The position numbers and the translations under genes were made by a program. Positions 8,512 through 16,657 of a stretch of DNA of 64,000 nt are shown in pieces. Within the stretch, counting starts at the first letter, position 1; every line of letters starts with the position of its first letter. The notes below the pieces were generated by a model. That model worked only from the letters and a program-made list of their open reading frames with translations. It was not told where the DNA came from and searched no databases. This stretch comes from Streptomyces spinosisporus. GTDB taxonomy: Bacteria; Actinomycetota; Actinomycetes; Streptomycetales; Streptomycetaceae. The DNA lies in NCBI RefSeq assembly GCF_022698145.1, contig NZ_JALDAX010000003.1, positions 1 to 64,000 of the forward strand, read 5' to 3'.

Positions 8512-9575
8512 GCCGCGACCTCCACGCGGGTGTGGTCGCCGACCACCAGACGGTGGTGGCGCTCTTCGAGCCGTGCGCCCGTGACGGCGGCGGACCGGCC
8601 GAGCAGCGAGCCGCGCAGGCCGCGCACTCCGGAGACGGTCGACCCGTCCAGGGCGATGGAGCGGTCCAGATGGGCGTCGGTCAGGACGCAGTCCCGGCCG
8701 ATCGAGGTGTACGGGCCGACGTGGCTGTCGTGCAGGACGGTGCCCGCGCCGATCACCACCGGTCCCACCACGAAGGAGTTGACGATACGGGCACCGGGCT
8801 CGACGACGACCGGGCCGATCAGCACCGAGTCCTCGTCGACCTCGCCCTCGACGCTGCGCGCCACGGCGTCCAGCAGCATCCGGTTGCACTCCAGGACGTC
8901 CTCGACCTTGCCGGTGTCCTTCCAGTACCCGGCGTACTCCTGGGCCCGTACCGTCCGCCCGTCGGTGACCAGCCACTGGATGGCGTCGGTGATCTCCAGT
9001 TCGCCGCGGGCGCTCGGCTCGATCGCGTCGACGGCCTCGTGGATCGCCGGGGTGAAGAAGTACACGCCGATCAGGGCCAGGTTGGAGCGCGGCACCGGCG
9101 GCTTCTCCACCAGCCGCTCCACCACGCCGTGCGCGTCCACCTCGGCGACCCCGAACGCCCGCGGGTCCGCGACCTGCGCGACCAGCACCTGCGCGGCGGG
9201 CTGCAGGGCGCGGAACTCGGCGGCGGCCTCCCGGATGCCCTCCGGCAGCATGTTGTCGCCGAGGTACATCACGAAGTCGTCGTCGCCGAGGAAGCCGCGG
9301 GCCAGCTGCACGGTCTGGGCGAGGCCGGCCGGGCGCTCCTGCGGGATGTAGGTGATGGCGACGCCGAGGTGGGAGCCGTCGCCGAGGGCGTCCGCGATCT
9401 CGGTCGCGTGGTTGCCGACGATGATGCCGATCTCGGTGACGCCGATGTCCCGGATGTTGTCGAGGACGTGTTCCAGGACCGGCTTGTTGGCGATCGGGAT
9501 GAGCTGCTTGGGCATGGAGTAGCTGAACGGGCGCAGCCGCGATCCCGTCCCGCCGGCCAGCACTAGAGCCTTCAT
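8508..9575 (-). CDS. rmlA: Glucose-1-phosphate thymidylyltransferase (long StrD type)
   Basis: A 355-residue nucleotidyltransferase opening MKALVLAGGTGSRLRP, the G-rich nucleotide-binding loop of RmlA, followed by KQLIPIANKPV. It couples glucose-1-phosphate to dTTP. The protein is about 60 residues longer than housekeeping RmlA; the C-terminal part looks like left-handed beta-helix repeats, as in StrD-like enzymes from antibiotic clusters. I chose the ATG at 9575 because GGAAGAGG lies just upstream. An ATG at 9611 is in frame but has no clear ribosome site. Confidence 0.93.
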   Translation of the reverse strand: MKALVLAGGTGSRLRPFSYSMPKQLIPIANKPVLEHVLDNIRDIGVTEIGIIVGNHATEIADALGDGSHLGVAITYIPQERPAGLAQTVQLARGFLGDDDFVMYLGDNMLPEGIREAAAEFRALQPAAQVLVAQVADPRAFGVAEVDAHGVVERLVEKPPVPRSNLALIGVYFFTPAIHEAVDAIEPSARGELEITDAIQWLVTDGRTVRAQEYAGYWKDTGKVEDVLECNRMLLDAVARSVEGEVDEDSVLIGPVVVEPGARIVNSFVVGPVVIGAGTVLHDSHVGPYTSIGRDCVLTDAHLDRSIALDGSTVSGVRGLRGSLLGRSAAVTGARLEERHHRLVVGDHTRVEVAA

Positions 9576-9639
9576 GGGGGCCTCTTCCGGGGAGTTCGGT
9601 GTGACAGTCATGGGGCGGTGGGTGATGTTTCGGGTCGGG

Positions 9640-10185
9640 TCAGGCGGCCGCCGGTGCCAGATGGCGGCGCGTGGGCCGGTGCAGGGCCTCCACCAGATCG
9701 GCGAACCGGTCGGTGGCGACGTCGAGTTGGGCTCTCGCGGCGACGGCTTCGGCCTGTTCCGCGTGCACGAAGAAGCTCTCGGCGACCGCGGCCGGCTTCA
9801 TCGACATCAGCACCGGGCGCAGTCCGTAGTCGAGGGCGAGCACATGGGCCAGGGAGCCGCCGGTGGCCAGCGGCAGGACGACCTTGCCGTCGAGGGCGAA
9901 CTGCGGGAGCAGGTCCAGGAAGGCCTTCAACAGGCCCGAACAGCCCGCCTTGTAGACCGGGGTCGCCAGCACCACCGCGTCGGCCTGGGTGAACTGCCGT
10001 ACGGCGGAGTCGATTTCGGCGTGCGCGGTGTCCGCCGCGAGCAGCGGGCCGGGCGGCAGGGCGCGTACGGCCAGGACGTCGACCAAGTGGCCGCGCCCGC
10101 CGAGCCGTTCGGCGGCGCGGGTGAGCACCCGGTGGGTGAGCGAGACCGGCGACGGGCTGCCGGAGACGGCGAGGATCGTCGGCAT
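9640..10185 (-). CDS. NADPH-dependent FMN reductase (SsuE-like)
   Basis: A 181-residue flavodoxin-like reductase with the phosphate-binding SGSPSPVSLT near residue 8 and ATPVYKAGCSGLLKAFLD, the usual flavin-contacting stretch of SsuE-type reductases. It supplies reduced FMN to a two-component monooxygenase. The gene starts 16 bases after the stop of the luciferase-like monooxygenase, its likely partner. AGGAGG precedes the ATG. Assignment to the FMN-reductase family is clear; the pairing is inferred from position. Confidence 0.85.
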   Translation of the reverse strand: MPTILAVSGSPSPVSLTHRVLTRAAERLGGRGHLVDVLAVRALPPGPLLAADTAHAEIDSAVRQFTQADAVVLATPVYKAGCSGLLKAFLDLLPQFALDGKVVLPLATGGSLAHVLALDYGLRPVLMSMKPAAVAESFFVHAEQAEAVAARAQLDVATDRFADLVEALHRPTRRHLAPAAA

Positions 10186-10201
10186 GGGGCGACCTCCTGG
10201 G

Positions 10202-11338
10202 TCAGCGGGCCGCCACGGGCTCGTCGGCCCGCGCGGCGTCACGGCGTACGGCATCGAGCAGTTCGAGGGAGGCGAGCACCTGCGCGGGATCGCGGACGAA
10301 GTCGACCAGGCACGCGATCTCGTCGACCCCGGCGGCGCGCACCCGGCGGGCCGTGCGTGCGCACTCCTCGACCGAGCCGATCAGGGAGTTGCCGGACAGA
10401 TAGCGGTTGACGCCGAGGTCGGCCAGCTTCTGCTGGGCGCGGGCCGCGGACAGGACGTCCCGGCCCTCCTTGTTGCCGCTCATCCGGCCGCCGGCCTGTA
10501 CGGCGCCGGCCTCCAGGTCGATGGCGGACAGCAGGTAGTCGCGCAGGGCGCCGCCGCCGACGGTGCGGGCGGACTCCGGGTCCTCGGCGACGTAGGTGTG
10601 CATCATCACGGTGACCGTGCCGGGGCCCTCCTGCCCGGCCTCGGCGCGGGCGGCGCGGTACAGCGCGACCTTGCCCGCGAGCGAGTCGATGTCCTGGTTC
10701 TCCAGATGCGTGAGGATGTTGCAGCCCAGGCGGCCCGCCTCGACGAACGTGCCCTCGCTGCGGGAGGCGGTCACCCACACCGGCAGCTCGGGCTGCACCG
10801 GGCGGGGGTACAGCGGCAGCGTGGCCTCGGTGCCGAGCGGGGTGGGGCCGGTCCAGCGGCCGGTGCGCCAGGCCTCGCGGATGTCCGCCACGTCGCGGGT
10901 CATCTGCTCCCGGCGGCTCTCGTACTTGCCCGGGGCGATCACGAAGTCGTTGACGTTCCAGCCGGAGCCCACCGAGATCGCCGCTCGGCCGCCGGAGATG
11001 CCGTCCACGACGGCGAAGTCCTCGACGATGCGGGACGCCGGGTGCAGGGGGGTGACCACGCTGCCGGCGCGGATCTGGATGCGGCGGGTGACCGCGGCGA
11101 TGGCCGCCGAGGTGACGGCCGGGTTGGGGAAGGCGCCGCCGAAGCGGTGGAAGTGGCGTTCGGGGGTGGAGACGAAGCCGAAGCCGAGGGTGTCGGCGCG
11201 GCGGGCCGCGCTGAGCATGAGGTGGTACGTCTCCTCGGAGCGGTCGCCGACCGCGGCGAAGAAGAAGATGCCGAAGTCAGGCCCTCCGGGGGGTGGGCTG
11301 TCGGATTGGCGGGGGGCCGCGTCCGCGGTCGTGTTCAT
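10202..11338 (-). CDS. LLM-class FMN-dependent monooxygenase (MupA/Atu3671-like)
   Basis: A 378-residue luciferase-like protein with FGFVSTPERHFHRFGGAF near residue 60 and SVGSGWN in the middle. It resembles the MupA/Atu3671 group often found with NRPS/PKS assembly lines rather than alkanesulfonate monooxygenases. These use FMNH2 and O2 to hydroxylate a carrier-bound or small substrate. It heads the rml operon, starts with a strong ribosome site (GGAGGCAGC), and is followed by its probable FMN reductase. It diverges from the adenylation-enzyme/ACP pair, so it may oxidise the ACP-bound acyl group. That substrate is inference. Confidence 0.8.
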   Translation of the reverse strand: MNTTADAAPRQSDSPPPGGPDFGIFFFAAVGDRSEETYHLMLSAARRADTLGFGFVSTPERHFHRFGGAFPNPAVTSAAIAAVTRRIQIRAGSVVTPLHPASRIVEDFAVVDGISGGRAAISVGSGWNVNDFVIAPGKYESRREQMTRDVADIREAWRTGRWTGPTPLGTEATLPLYPRPVQPELPVWVTASRSEGTFVEAGRLGCNILTHLENQDIDSLAGKVALYRAARAEAGQEGPGTVTVMMHTYVAEDPESARTVGGGALRDYLLSAIDLEAGAVQAGGRMSGNKEGRDVLSAARAQQKLADLGVNRYLSGNSLIGSVEECARTARRVRAAGVDEIACLVDFVRDPAQVLASLELLDAVRRDAARADEPVAAR

Positions 11339-11390
11339 CCTGTGCTGCCTCCTTGAGGGTGCGGGGTGCGGAGTGCTGCTCGCGGTCACC

Positions 11391-11419
11391 ATCGGGGGGT
11401 GTGCTCGTACGGGGCTTGA
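11391..11419 (-). promoter_or_regulatory. Candidate SARP operator upstream of the LLM/rml operon
   Basis: Read on the minus strand, TCAAGCC-CCGT-ACGAGCA-CACC-CCCCGAT gives heptamers at an 11-bp period, the geometry bound by SARP regulators. The array ends about 52 bp before the ATG at 11338. The third heptamer is weak. Confidence 0.35.
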
Positions 11420-11673
11420 GTGCGGGCAGGTTGGGGGTGTCCGCCTCGGCTTCGCCTTCGGCGGGTTGTGCTCCCACCCGCACCACCCGTGACGGTTTCG
11501 TCGTCGGGTGCGGGTGGCCCCTGTGGGGGCCTTTCGCCGTTGGCGGGTGCGGGTGGTGCCGCGGGGTTTTTCGCCGGTGGCGGGGGCGGGTCGTGTGGGT
11601 TCGTCGGCGGCCGCGGGTGGCTTCCGCGGGGGTTCTCGCCGTCGGCGGCTACAGGTTTGTCGTGTGCGGTTGT

Positions 11674-11691
11674 GGCTCCAGTGGGGTTCTA
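11674..11691. promoter_or_regulatory. Possible heptamer pair upstream of the adenylation gene
   Basis: GGCTCCA-GTGG-GGTTCTA lies about 70 bp before the ATG at 11761. The complement reads TAGAACC-CCAC-TGGAGCC, and CCACTGGAG recurs near 23565 and 38901. The 11-bp period fits a SARP site but the sequence differs from the TCGAG type seen elsewhere. Confidence 0.25.
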
Positions 11692-11760
11692 GTGGGCGGC
11701 GGCACGGTGGGGGGAACTGTTTCCGCTTCGACGGACCCGATCGCACCACGAGGTTGCTGA

Positions 11761-13287
11761 ATGACGACTCAGACACTGGTGGCCGCCGACACCGTCGACG
11801 GCCTGCTTGCCGCGGCGGTTGCCGCGCGGCCCGATGCGCCGGCGGTGCGGGATGCCGCGGGCAGCTGGACGTATGCCGAACTCGACGCCTGGTCACGGGC
11901 GTACGCCGACTGGTTCACCGCTCGGGGGGTGGGCCGCGGTGACCGCGTGCTGGCCCGGGTGGGCAATGTGCGCGAGTTCACCGCACTGCTCTTCGGCGCG
12001 CTGCGCCGGGGCATCGTCTTCGTGCCGGTCAACCCGGCGATGAAGCGGTTCCACCTCAGCACCGTGGTGCCCGACTGCGACCCCGTGATGCTGATCGCGC
12101 AGGGCGACGAGGACGTCGATCTGCTACGAGAACTGACGGACCGGCCCGTCGTGCCGCTCGCCCATGCGCGGGCCGGTGCCGAGCAGCAGTTCGGGGGTGG
12201 GGTGCACGAGGACATCTCCGTCGCCCCCGACGACCTCGGCCTGCTGATCTACACCTCGGGCTCCACCTCCGCCCCCAAGGCCGTCGCGAGCCCGCACGCG
12301 CCGATCGTGTTCGCGGCGCGCGCCATCCAGGCCCGGCTGCAGTACCGCGAGGACGACGTCGTGCTCGCCGCCGTGCCGCTCTCCTTCGACTACGGCCTCT
12401 ACCAGATCTTCCTGTCGGTGATCGCCGGCGCCCAGCTGGTGCTGACCGAACCCGACCGCCACGTACGGCTGTTGGGTGCTCTGCACGAGTACGGCGTGAC
12501 CGTCGTCCCGCTGGTGCCCTCGCTCGGCGAGATGCTGCTGACGCTGGCCCGCCGCGACCGCCGCGAACCGCCGCCGGTACGGCTGTTCACCAACACCGGC
12601 GCCGCCCTGACCGCCCCCGTCATCGCGCGGCTGCGGGAGTCCTTCCCCAAGGCGCAGGTGTCGCCCATGTTCGGCACCACCGAGTGCAAGCGCATCACCG
12701 TCCTGGAACCGGACGGCGACCTCGAAAGGCCCGGCTCGGTCGGCCGCGCCCTGGACGGCACCGAGGTGCTCGTCCTCGACGACGAGGGCCGCCCGCTGCC
12801 GCCCGGCACGGTCGGTGAGATCGCCGTGCGCGGCCCGCACCTGATGCGCGGCTACTGGCGCGCCCCCGAACAGACCGCCCTGCGCTTCCGCCCCGACCCG
12901 GCCACCGGCGAAGTCACCCTGCACACCGGCGACTACGGGCATCTGGACGCCGACGGCCACCTCTACTTCGAGGGCCGCCGCGACGACCTGTTCAAGCGCA
13001 AGGGGGTGCGCATGGGCACCCTGGAGATCGAGACGGCCGCCCTGGACATCCCCGGCGTCGCGGCCGCCGCCGCGCTCGCCCCGGCCGACGGCCACGACCT
13101 CACGCTCCACGCCGTCACCGACCTGACCCCCGACGCGGTCCTCGCCCAGCTGGCCGAGCGTCTGGAGGCCGCCAAGGTCCCCGCCGCCTGCCATGTGCTG
13201 GACGCGTTGCCGCTCACCCCCAACGGCAAGACCGACAAGCAGCGGCTGCGCCGCGAGCAGAACGCCGGCCCGGTCCGGCCCGACTGA
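11761..13287 (+). CDS. Stand-alone adenylate-forming ligase for carrier-protein loading
   Basis: A 508-residue ANL-superfamily enzyme. The phosphate loop YTSGSTSAPK is at 164-173, MFGTTECKR forms the A5 region, GDYGHLDADGHLYF the hinge, and the C-terminal Lys lies in TPNGKTDKQRL. It would activate a carboxylic acid as the acyl-AMP and pass it to a thiol. The next gene, 12 bases downstream, is a free carrier protein, so loading of that ACP is the likely role. The substrate cannot be read with confidence; aryl, short-chain or amino acids are all possible. The operon ends at a strong hairpin. Confidence 0.82.
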   Translation: MTTQTLVAADTVDGLLAAAVAARPDAPAVRDAAGSWTYAELDAWSRAYADWFTARGVGRGDRVLARVGNVREFTALLFGALRRGIVFVPVNPAMKRFHLSTVVPDCDPVMLIAQGDEDVDLLRELTDRPVVPLAHARAGAEQQFGGGVHEDISVAPDDLGLLIYTSGSTSAPKAVASPHAPIVFAARAIQARLQYREDDVVLAAVPLSFDYGLYQIFLSVIAGAQLVLTEPDRHVRLLGALHEYGVTVVPLVPSLGEMLLTLARRDRREPPPVRLFTNTGAALTAPVIARLRESFPKAQVSPMFGTTECKRITVLEPDGDLERPGSVGRALDGTEVLVLDDEGRPLPPGTVGEIAVRGPHLMRGYWRAPEQTALRFRPDPATGEVTLHTGDYGHLDADGHLYFEGRRDDLFKRKGVRMGTLEIETAALDIPGVAAAAALAPADGHDLTLHAVTDLTPDAVLAQLAERLEAAKVPAACHVLDALPLTPNGKTDKQRLRREQNAGPVRPD

Positions 13288-13299
13288 GGAGTACGGAAC

Positions 13300-13566
13300 A
13301 TGACCACCGCCACGACCCGCCCGGACCCGGACTTCGAGCAGCTGCTGGTCGGCGTGCTGCCCCGGCTGGCCGGCTCGGCCCCGCTCGACCCCGCCCTCGA
13401 CCTCAAAGAAGCCGGCCTGGACTCGATGGCCACCATCGAGCTGCTGGTCCGCCTGGAGGACACCTACGAGGTGGAGTTCCCCGAGGAGACCCTCACCGCG
13501 GCGACCTTCGCCACCCCGGCGGCCCTGTGGAACGTCCTGAGCGCCCAGCGCGCCGCCGCCCGCTGA
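13300..13566 (+). CDS. Discrete acyl/peptidyl carrier protein
   Basis: An 88-residue carrier protein with the phosphopantetheine site Ser42 in GLDSM, followed by helix II ATIELLVRLEDTYEVEF. It sits directly after the adenylation enzyme and is separate from the polyketide ACP near 34.4 kb, so it probably holds the acyl group activated by that enzyme. A KAS III-like acyltransferase further along could unload it. An Sfp-type PPTase near 51 kb could convert it to the holo form. AGGAG precedes the ATG. Confidence 0.88.
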   Translation: MTTATTRPDPDFEQLLVGVLPRLAGSAPLDPALDLKEAGLDSMATIELLVRLEDTYEVEFPEETLTAATFATPAALWNVLSAQRAAAR

Positions 13567-13590
13567 CCCCACCCTCACGCACCGGTCGAC

Positions 13591-13653
13591 CCAACGCCCC
13601 AATCCAACGCCCCAATCCAGCCCCCCAATCCAGCCCCCCAATCCAACCCCCCA
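13591..13653. repeat. 13-bp tandem repeat, about four copies
   Basis: Copies of CCCCAATCCA followed by ACG, GCC or ACC run head to tail between the carrier protein stop and the ribosome site of the small peptide gene. The tract is strikingly C-rich and A-containing on the coding strand. It may be a replication-slippage product or affect translation of the peptide; no function is evident. Confidence 0.85.
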
Positions 13654-13665
13654 AGGAGAAACGCC

Positions 13666-13761
13666 ATGAACATCGCCCACCTCTGCATCGGCCTCGGCGT
13701 CACCGTCATCGCCTGCCTCATCGCCAAGTTCGGCGGCGCCGCCCTCAGGAACCGCCGCTGA
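13666..13761 (+). CDS. 31-residue single-pass membrane peptide, unknown function
   Basis: A tiny reading frame begins at an ATG with a near-ideal ribosome site (AAGGAG, 7 bases upstream). It encodes one hydrophobic helix (HLCIGLGVTVIACLIAK, residues 5-21) and a basic tail (FGGAALRNRR). It ends 27 bases before the operon's terminator hairpin, so it is co-transcribed with the adenylation enzyme and carrier protein. I do not recognise it. Possible roles are a membrane anchor or docking peptide for the acylation enzymes, a leaderless precursor, or a chance frame. Two Cys residues lie in the helix. Confidence 0.5.
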   Translation: MNIAHLCIGLGVTVIACLIAKFGGAALRNRR

Positions 13762-13788
13762 ATCCCCGCCGAACCGCCCGCCACGGCA

Positions 13789-13823
13789 CTGGGCCCCGAC
13801 CGGAAGTTCCGGTCGGGGCCCAG
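13789..13823. terminator. Hairpin terminator
   Basis: CTGGGCCCCGACCGG and CCGGTCGGGGCCCAG form a perfect 15-bp stem around AAGTT, followed by CCCTTTG. It lies between the rightward peptide gene and the leftward glycosyltransferase gene and can serve both directions. Confidence 0.85.
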
Positions 13824-13847
13824 CCCTTTGCCCGCCGCCGCGTCAGG

Positions 13848-15011
13848 TCATGCGGCGAGCAGCTCCAGGTCCTCGACGACCCGGGCCGGAGAGGGCATCC
13901 GCGCCATGTCGTCGGCGAGGGTCCGCGCGGCCTTGCGGTACCGGTCGTCGTCCAGCACCTCGGTCAGGACCGCCCGTACGCGCTGCGGGTCGTTCTGCGG
14001 CTCGGCCTCGGTGAGCGAGAGCGCCGCCCCGGCCGCGCACAGCAGCTCCGCGGAGGCGAACTGGTCCACCAGCTGCGGCAGGACGACCTGCGGCAGCCCG
14101 AACGAGCAGGCGGTCATGGTGGTGTTGGCGCCGCCGTGGTGCACGACCGCGTCGCAGTCGCGCAGGAAGAGGTTGAGCGGCGACGGCGCCACCACCCGCA
14201 CGCTCGCGGGCAGCGGGCCGAACCCGTCGTGGAACTCCGGCGCCGCGGTGACCACGGCCTGTACGTCGCCGAGCCCCTCGAAGGCCGCGATGATGCTGCG
14301 GAACAGCCCGGTGCCGTTGAGCTGCAGCGTCTGTCCGCCCAGGCACACGACCACGCGGCGGGTGCCCTCGGGCGCGGGCCGCAGCAGCCACTCGGGCACC
14401 GTGCCGACGCCGTTGAAGGGGACGTAGCCGATGGGCACGCCCGGCGCCGCGCTCGGGTGGCGCAGCGCCGGCGGGCACGGGTCGAGCAGCAGACCGGGGT
14501 CGGGCAGCCCGTCCAGGCCCAGCCGGGTCACGGCGCCGTGCAGGAAGTCACGGGCGGAGGCGCGGGAGGGGCCGCTGAGCGGGTCGACGCCCCAGCGGTG
14601 CTGGACGGAAGGGACTCCGAGCACCCCGGCGATGACGGAACCGGTGAGTTCCATCTGCTCGGACACCACCAGGTCGGGGCACCAGTCGCGGGCGAACTCC
14701 AGGTAGGAGCCCAGCAGATAGCGCGCGTGGGTCTCCCACAGCTTGGTCGCGCCGGCCATCTTCTCCGGCGGTGTCGGCCCCATCAGCTCCAACGGCCGTA
14801 CGCCGGGCGGCAGATGGCGCTGCAGGACGTCCAGTCCGTGGAAGCGCTCGCCGATGTCGACGGCCCCGATGCCCGCCGCGCGGGCCGCGTCCGTGACATC
14901 GGGCTGCGCGGCCACCGTCACCTCGTGGCCCGCCCCCTTCAGCGCCCACGCCAGCGGCACCATCGGGGTGAAGTGGGTGGGGAAGGGCGTGCTCAGCATC
15001 AGGACTCTCAC
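13848..15011 (-). CDS. Glycosyltransferase (GT1 family, antibiotic type), copy 1
   Basis: A 387-residue GT-B protein opening MRVLMLSTPFPTHFTP, with the TDP-sugar binding signature DAVVHHGGANTT in the C-terminal half and LPQLVDQF after it. It resembles the polyketide deoxysugar transferases (UrdGT, LanGT, PokGT groups). It would transfer a deoxyhexose from its dTDP form to the aglycone or growing chain. The GTG start at 15011 overlaps the exporter stop (GTGA). It is the last gene of the leftward GT/exporter operon. Sugar and acceptor are unknown. Confidence 0.87.
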   Translation of the reverse strand: MRVLMLSTPFPTHFTPMVPLAWALKGAGHEVTVAAQPDVTDAARAAGIGAVDIGERFHGLDVLQRHLPPGVRPLELMGPTPPEKMAGATKLWETHARYLLGSYLEFARDWCPDLVVSEQMELTGSVIAGVLGVPSVQHRWGVDPLSGPSRASARDFLHGAVTRLGLDGLPDPGLLLDPCPPALRHPSAAPGVPIGYVPFNGVGTVPEWLLRPAPEGTRRVVVCLGGQTLQLNGTGLFRSIIAAFEGLGDVQAVVTAAPEFHDGFGPLPASVRVVAPSPLNLFLRDCDAVVHHGGANTTMTACSFGLPQVVLPQLVDQFASAELLCAAGAALSLTEAEPQNDPQRVRAVLTEVLDDDRYRKAARTLADDMARMPSPARVVEDLELLAA

Positions 15012-16657
15012 GCGGCCTCCTCGGCTCGCTCGTTCGGCTCGTTCCGCTCGTTTCGCCCGCCGACCTCGTCGGCCTCCCCGGCCTGCGAGGCTTCCGTCCC
15101 GTCCCGGTGGGCCGCGTCCGCGTGCTCCAGGTCGACGTCGGGCATCAGCAGCGCGGTGATCAGGGCGAGCAGCAGCAGGCCCGCCGCGGTCAGCAGGACC
15201 GCGCCGGTCGCCTGGGCGTAGGCGTCCATGACGCGGTGCCGGCCGGCCGCGGGCAGGGCGGCGATACGGGACGCGGCGGCGTCCGGGTTGCTGACGCCCA
15301 GGCCGTCGGCGGCGGAGGCGAACCGGGCGCTGAGGACCACGCCGAGCAGGCCGCCGCCGATCGTGGTGCCCAGCATCGTGGCGAACCGTGAGGTGGTGGT
15401 GACCACGCCGAGCTGTTCCGGCGCCGCCGCCGACTGGTTCATGAACAGGGCGATCTGGCTGATGCCGCCGAGGCCGATGCCCAACAGCACCAGCAGCACG
15501 TCCAGTTCCCACATGGGCAGGTCGGAGATGGACAGACCGAGCCCGGCGGTGGCGACGACGGCCGTCGCCGTGGTGACCGTCAGGACCGGCTTGCACCGGC
15601 CGGTGCGGGAGATCCAGTTGCCCCAGCCGAAGAAGACCGCGACCACGCCGAGGGCCATCGGGATCAGATGCAGGCCGACCGTGTCGAGGTCGACGCCCCG
15701 GACGATGTTCAGGTAGTTGATCAGGAACACCGGCAGCGCCAGCAGCGCGAAACCGGCGATGAACTGCAGGGCCGCGGCCGGCCGGAACACCCGGTCACGG
15801 AAGAGGGCCACCGGGATCAGCGGGTCGGCGGCCTTCTTCTGCCGTACGACGAAGGAGGCGGTCATCGCCAGGGCGGTGTACGCCCAGCCGATCCACGGCC
15901 CGTACCCGCCGTGGTCGTAGGCCTTGACGGCCAGCAGCAGGGAGCAGGTGGCGCCCGCGAGCAGCGCCGAACCCAGTACGTCCACGTTCTGCCGGGTGTG
16001 CTTGGGCGGCAGCTTGAGCGCCCAGGTGACACCGGCCAGGGCCAGGGCGGCCACCGGCACGTTCACCAGGAAGATCCACCGCCAGGACACCTCCTGGCTG
16101 AGCGGGCCGCCGATCATCGGGCCCGCGATCATGCCGGCGGCGACGAGGGCGCCGCCCGCGTTCGACCGTCCGGCCCGGGTCTTCGGCGGGTACAGCGTGG
16201 CGATGACGATGAGGGTCATGCTCATCAGACCGCCGCCGCCCAGGCCCTGCACGGCGCGGAAGACGATCAGCTGGGTCAGGGAGCCCGCGGTCGCGCAGAG
16301 CGCCGAGCCGGCCAGGAAGGTGGCGAGCGAGGTCAGATAGACCCGGCGCGGACCGAAGCTGTCGCTGAGCCTGCCGTACAGCGGCTGGGCCGCGGTGGCG
16401 GTCAGCAGATACGCGGTGATCAGCCAGGGGAAGCGGTCGATGCCGTGGGCCGGGTCCAGGTCGCGCACGATCGGCAGTACGGCCGAGGCGACGATCGACT
16501 CGTCCAGCAGCGACAGGACCATCGTCGTCATGGCGCACACCATGAAGACGAGGATCCGCATGTCGCTCATGCCGTACGGGTTCTGCTTGCCGTCCTGCTC
16601 GGAAGCGGCTTCGACGGTGTCGTCGGCCGACGGGTCCTCGGTGGTGGGCACGCTCAC
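15008..16657 (-). CDS. MFS drug exporter (DHA2 family, 14 TM)
   Basis: A 549-residue membrane protein with the antiporter-type motif LDESIVASAVLPIVRDL in the first helix, PLYGRLSDSFGPRRVY in loop 2-3, and about 14 hydrophobic segments. A charged tail (HADAAHRDGTEASQAGE and on) ends the protein. It probably exports the finished glycoside and gives self-resistance, using the proton gradient. A GTG start at 16657 has GGAGG upstream and overlaps the stop of the second glycosyltransferase. An ABC exporter lies nearby, so two export routes are present. Confidence 0.9.
   Translation of the reverse strand: MSVPTTEDPSADDTVEAASEQDGKQNPYGMSDMRILVFMVCAMTTMVLSLLDESIVASAVLPIVRDLDPAHGIDRFPWLITAYLLTATAAQPLYGRLSDSFGPRRVYLTSLATFLAGSALCATAGSLTQLIVFRAVQGLGGGGLMSMTLIVIATLYPPKTRAGRSNAGGALVAAGMIAGPMIGGPLSQEVSWRWIFLVNVPVAALALAGVTWALKLPPKHTRQNVDVLGSALLAGATCSLLLAVKAYDHGGYGPWIGWAYTALAMTASFVVRQKKAADPLIPVALFRDRVFRPAAALQFIAGFALLALPVFLINYLNIVRGVDLDTVGLHLIPMALGVVAVFFGWGNWISRTGRCKPVLTVTTATAVVATAGLGLSISDLPMWELDVLLVLLGIGLGGISQIALFMNQSAAAPEQLGVVTTTSRFATMLGTTIGGGLLGVVLSARFASAADGLGVSNPDAAASRIAALPAAGRHRVMDAYAQATGAVLLTAAGLLLLALITALLMPDVDLEHADAAHRDGTEASQAGEADEVGGRNERNEPNERAEEAA

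Larger units (their letters stand above)
11339..11760. other. Divergent intergenic region, 422 bp
   Basis: This gap separates the leftward monooxygenase operon from the rightward adenylation gene and must hold promoters for both. Around 11500-11670 it contains degenerate G-rich repeats of about 40 bases (GGGTGCGGGTGG, then TTTCGCCGTTGG or TTTCGCCGGTGG). Two candidate heptamer arrays are annotated separately. The frames across it give only low-complexity Gly/Arg/Trp protein, so I do not call a gene here. Confidence 0.6.

Noticed and set aside
11339..11760. Small proteins in the 422-bp divergent gap
   Set aside because: All frames give low-complexity Gly/Arg/Trp sequence without a ribosome site or recognisable fold.
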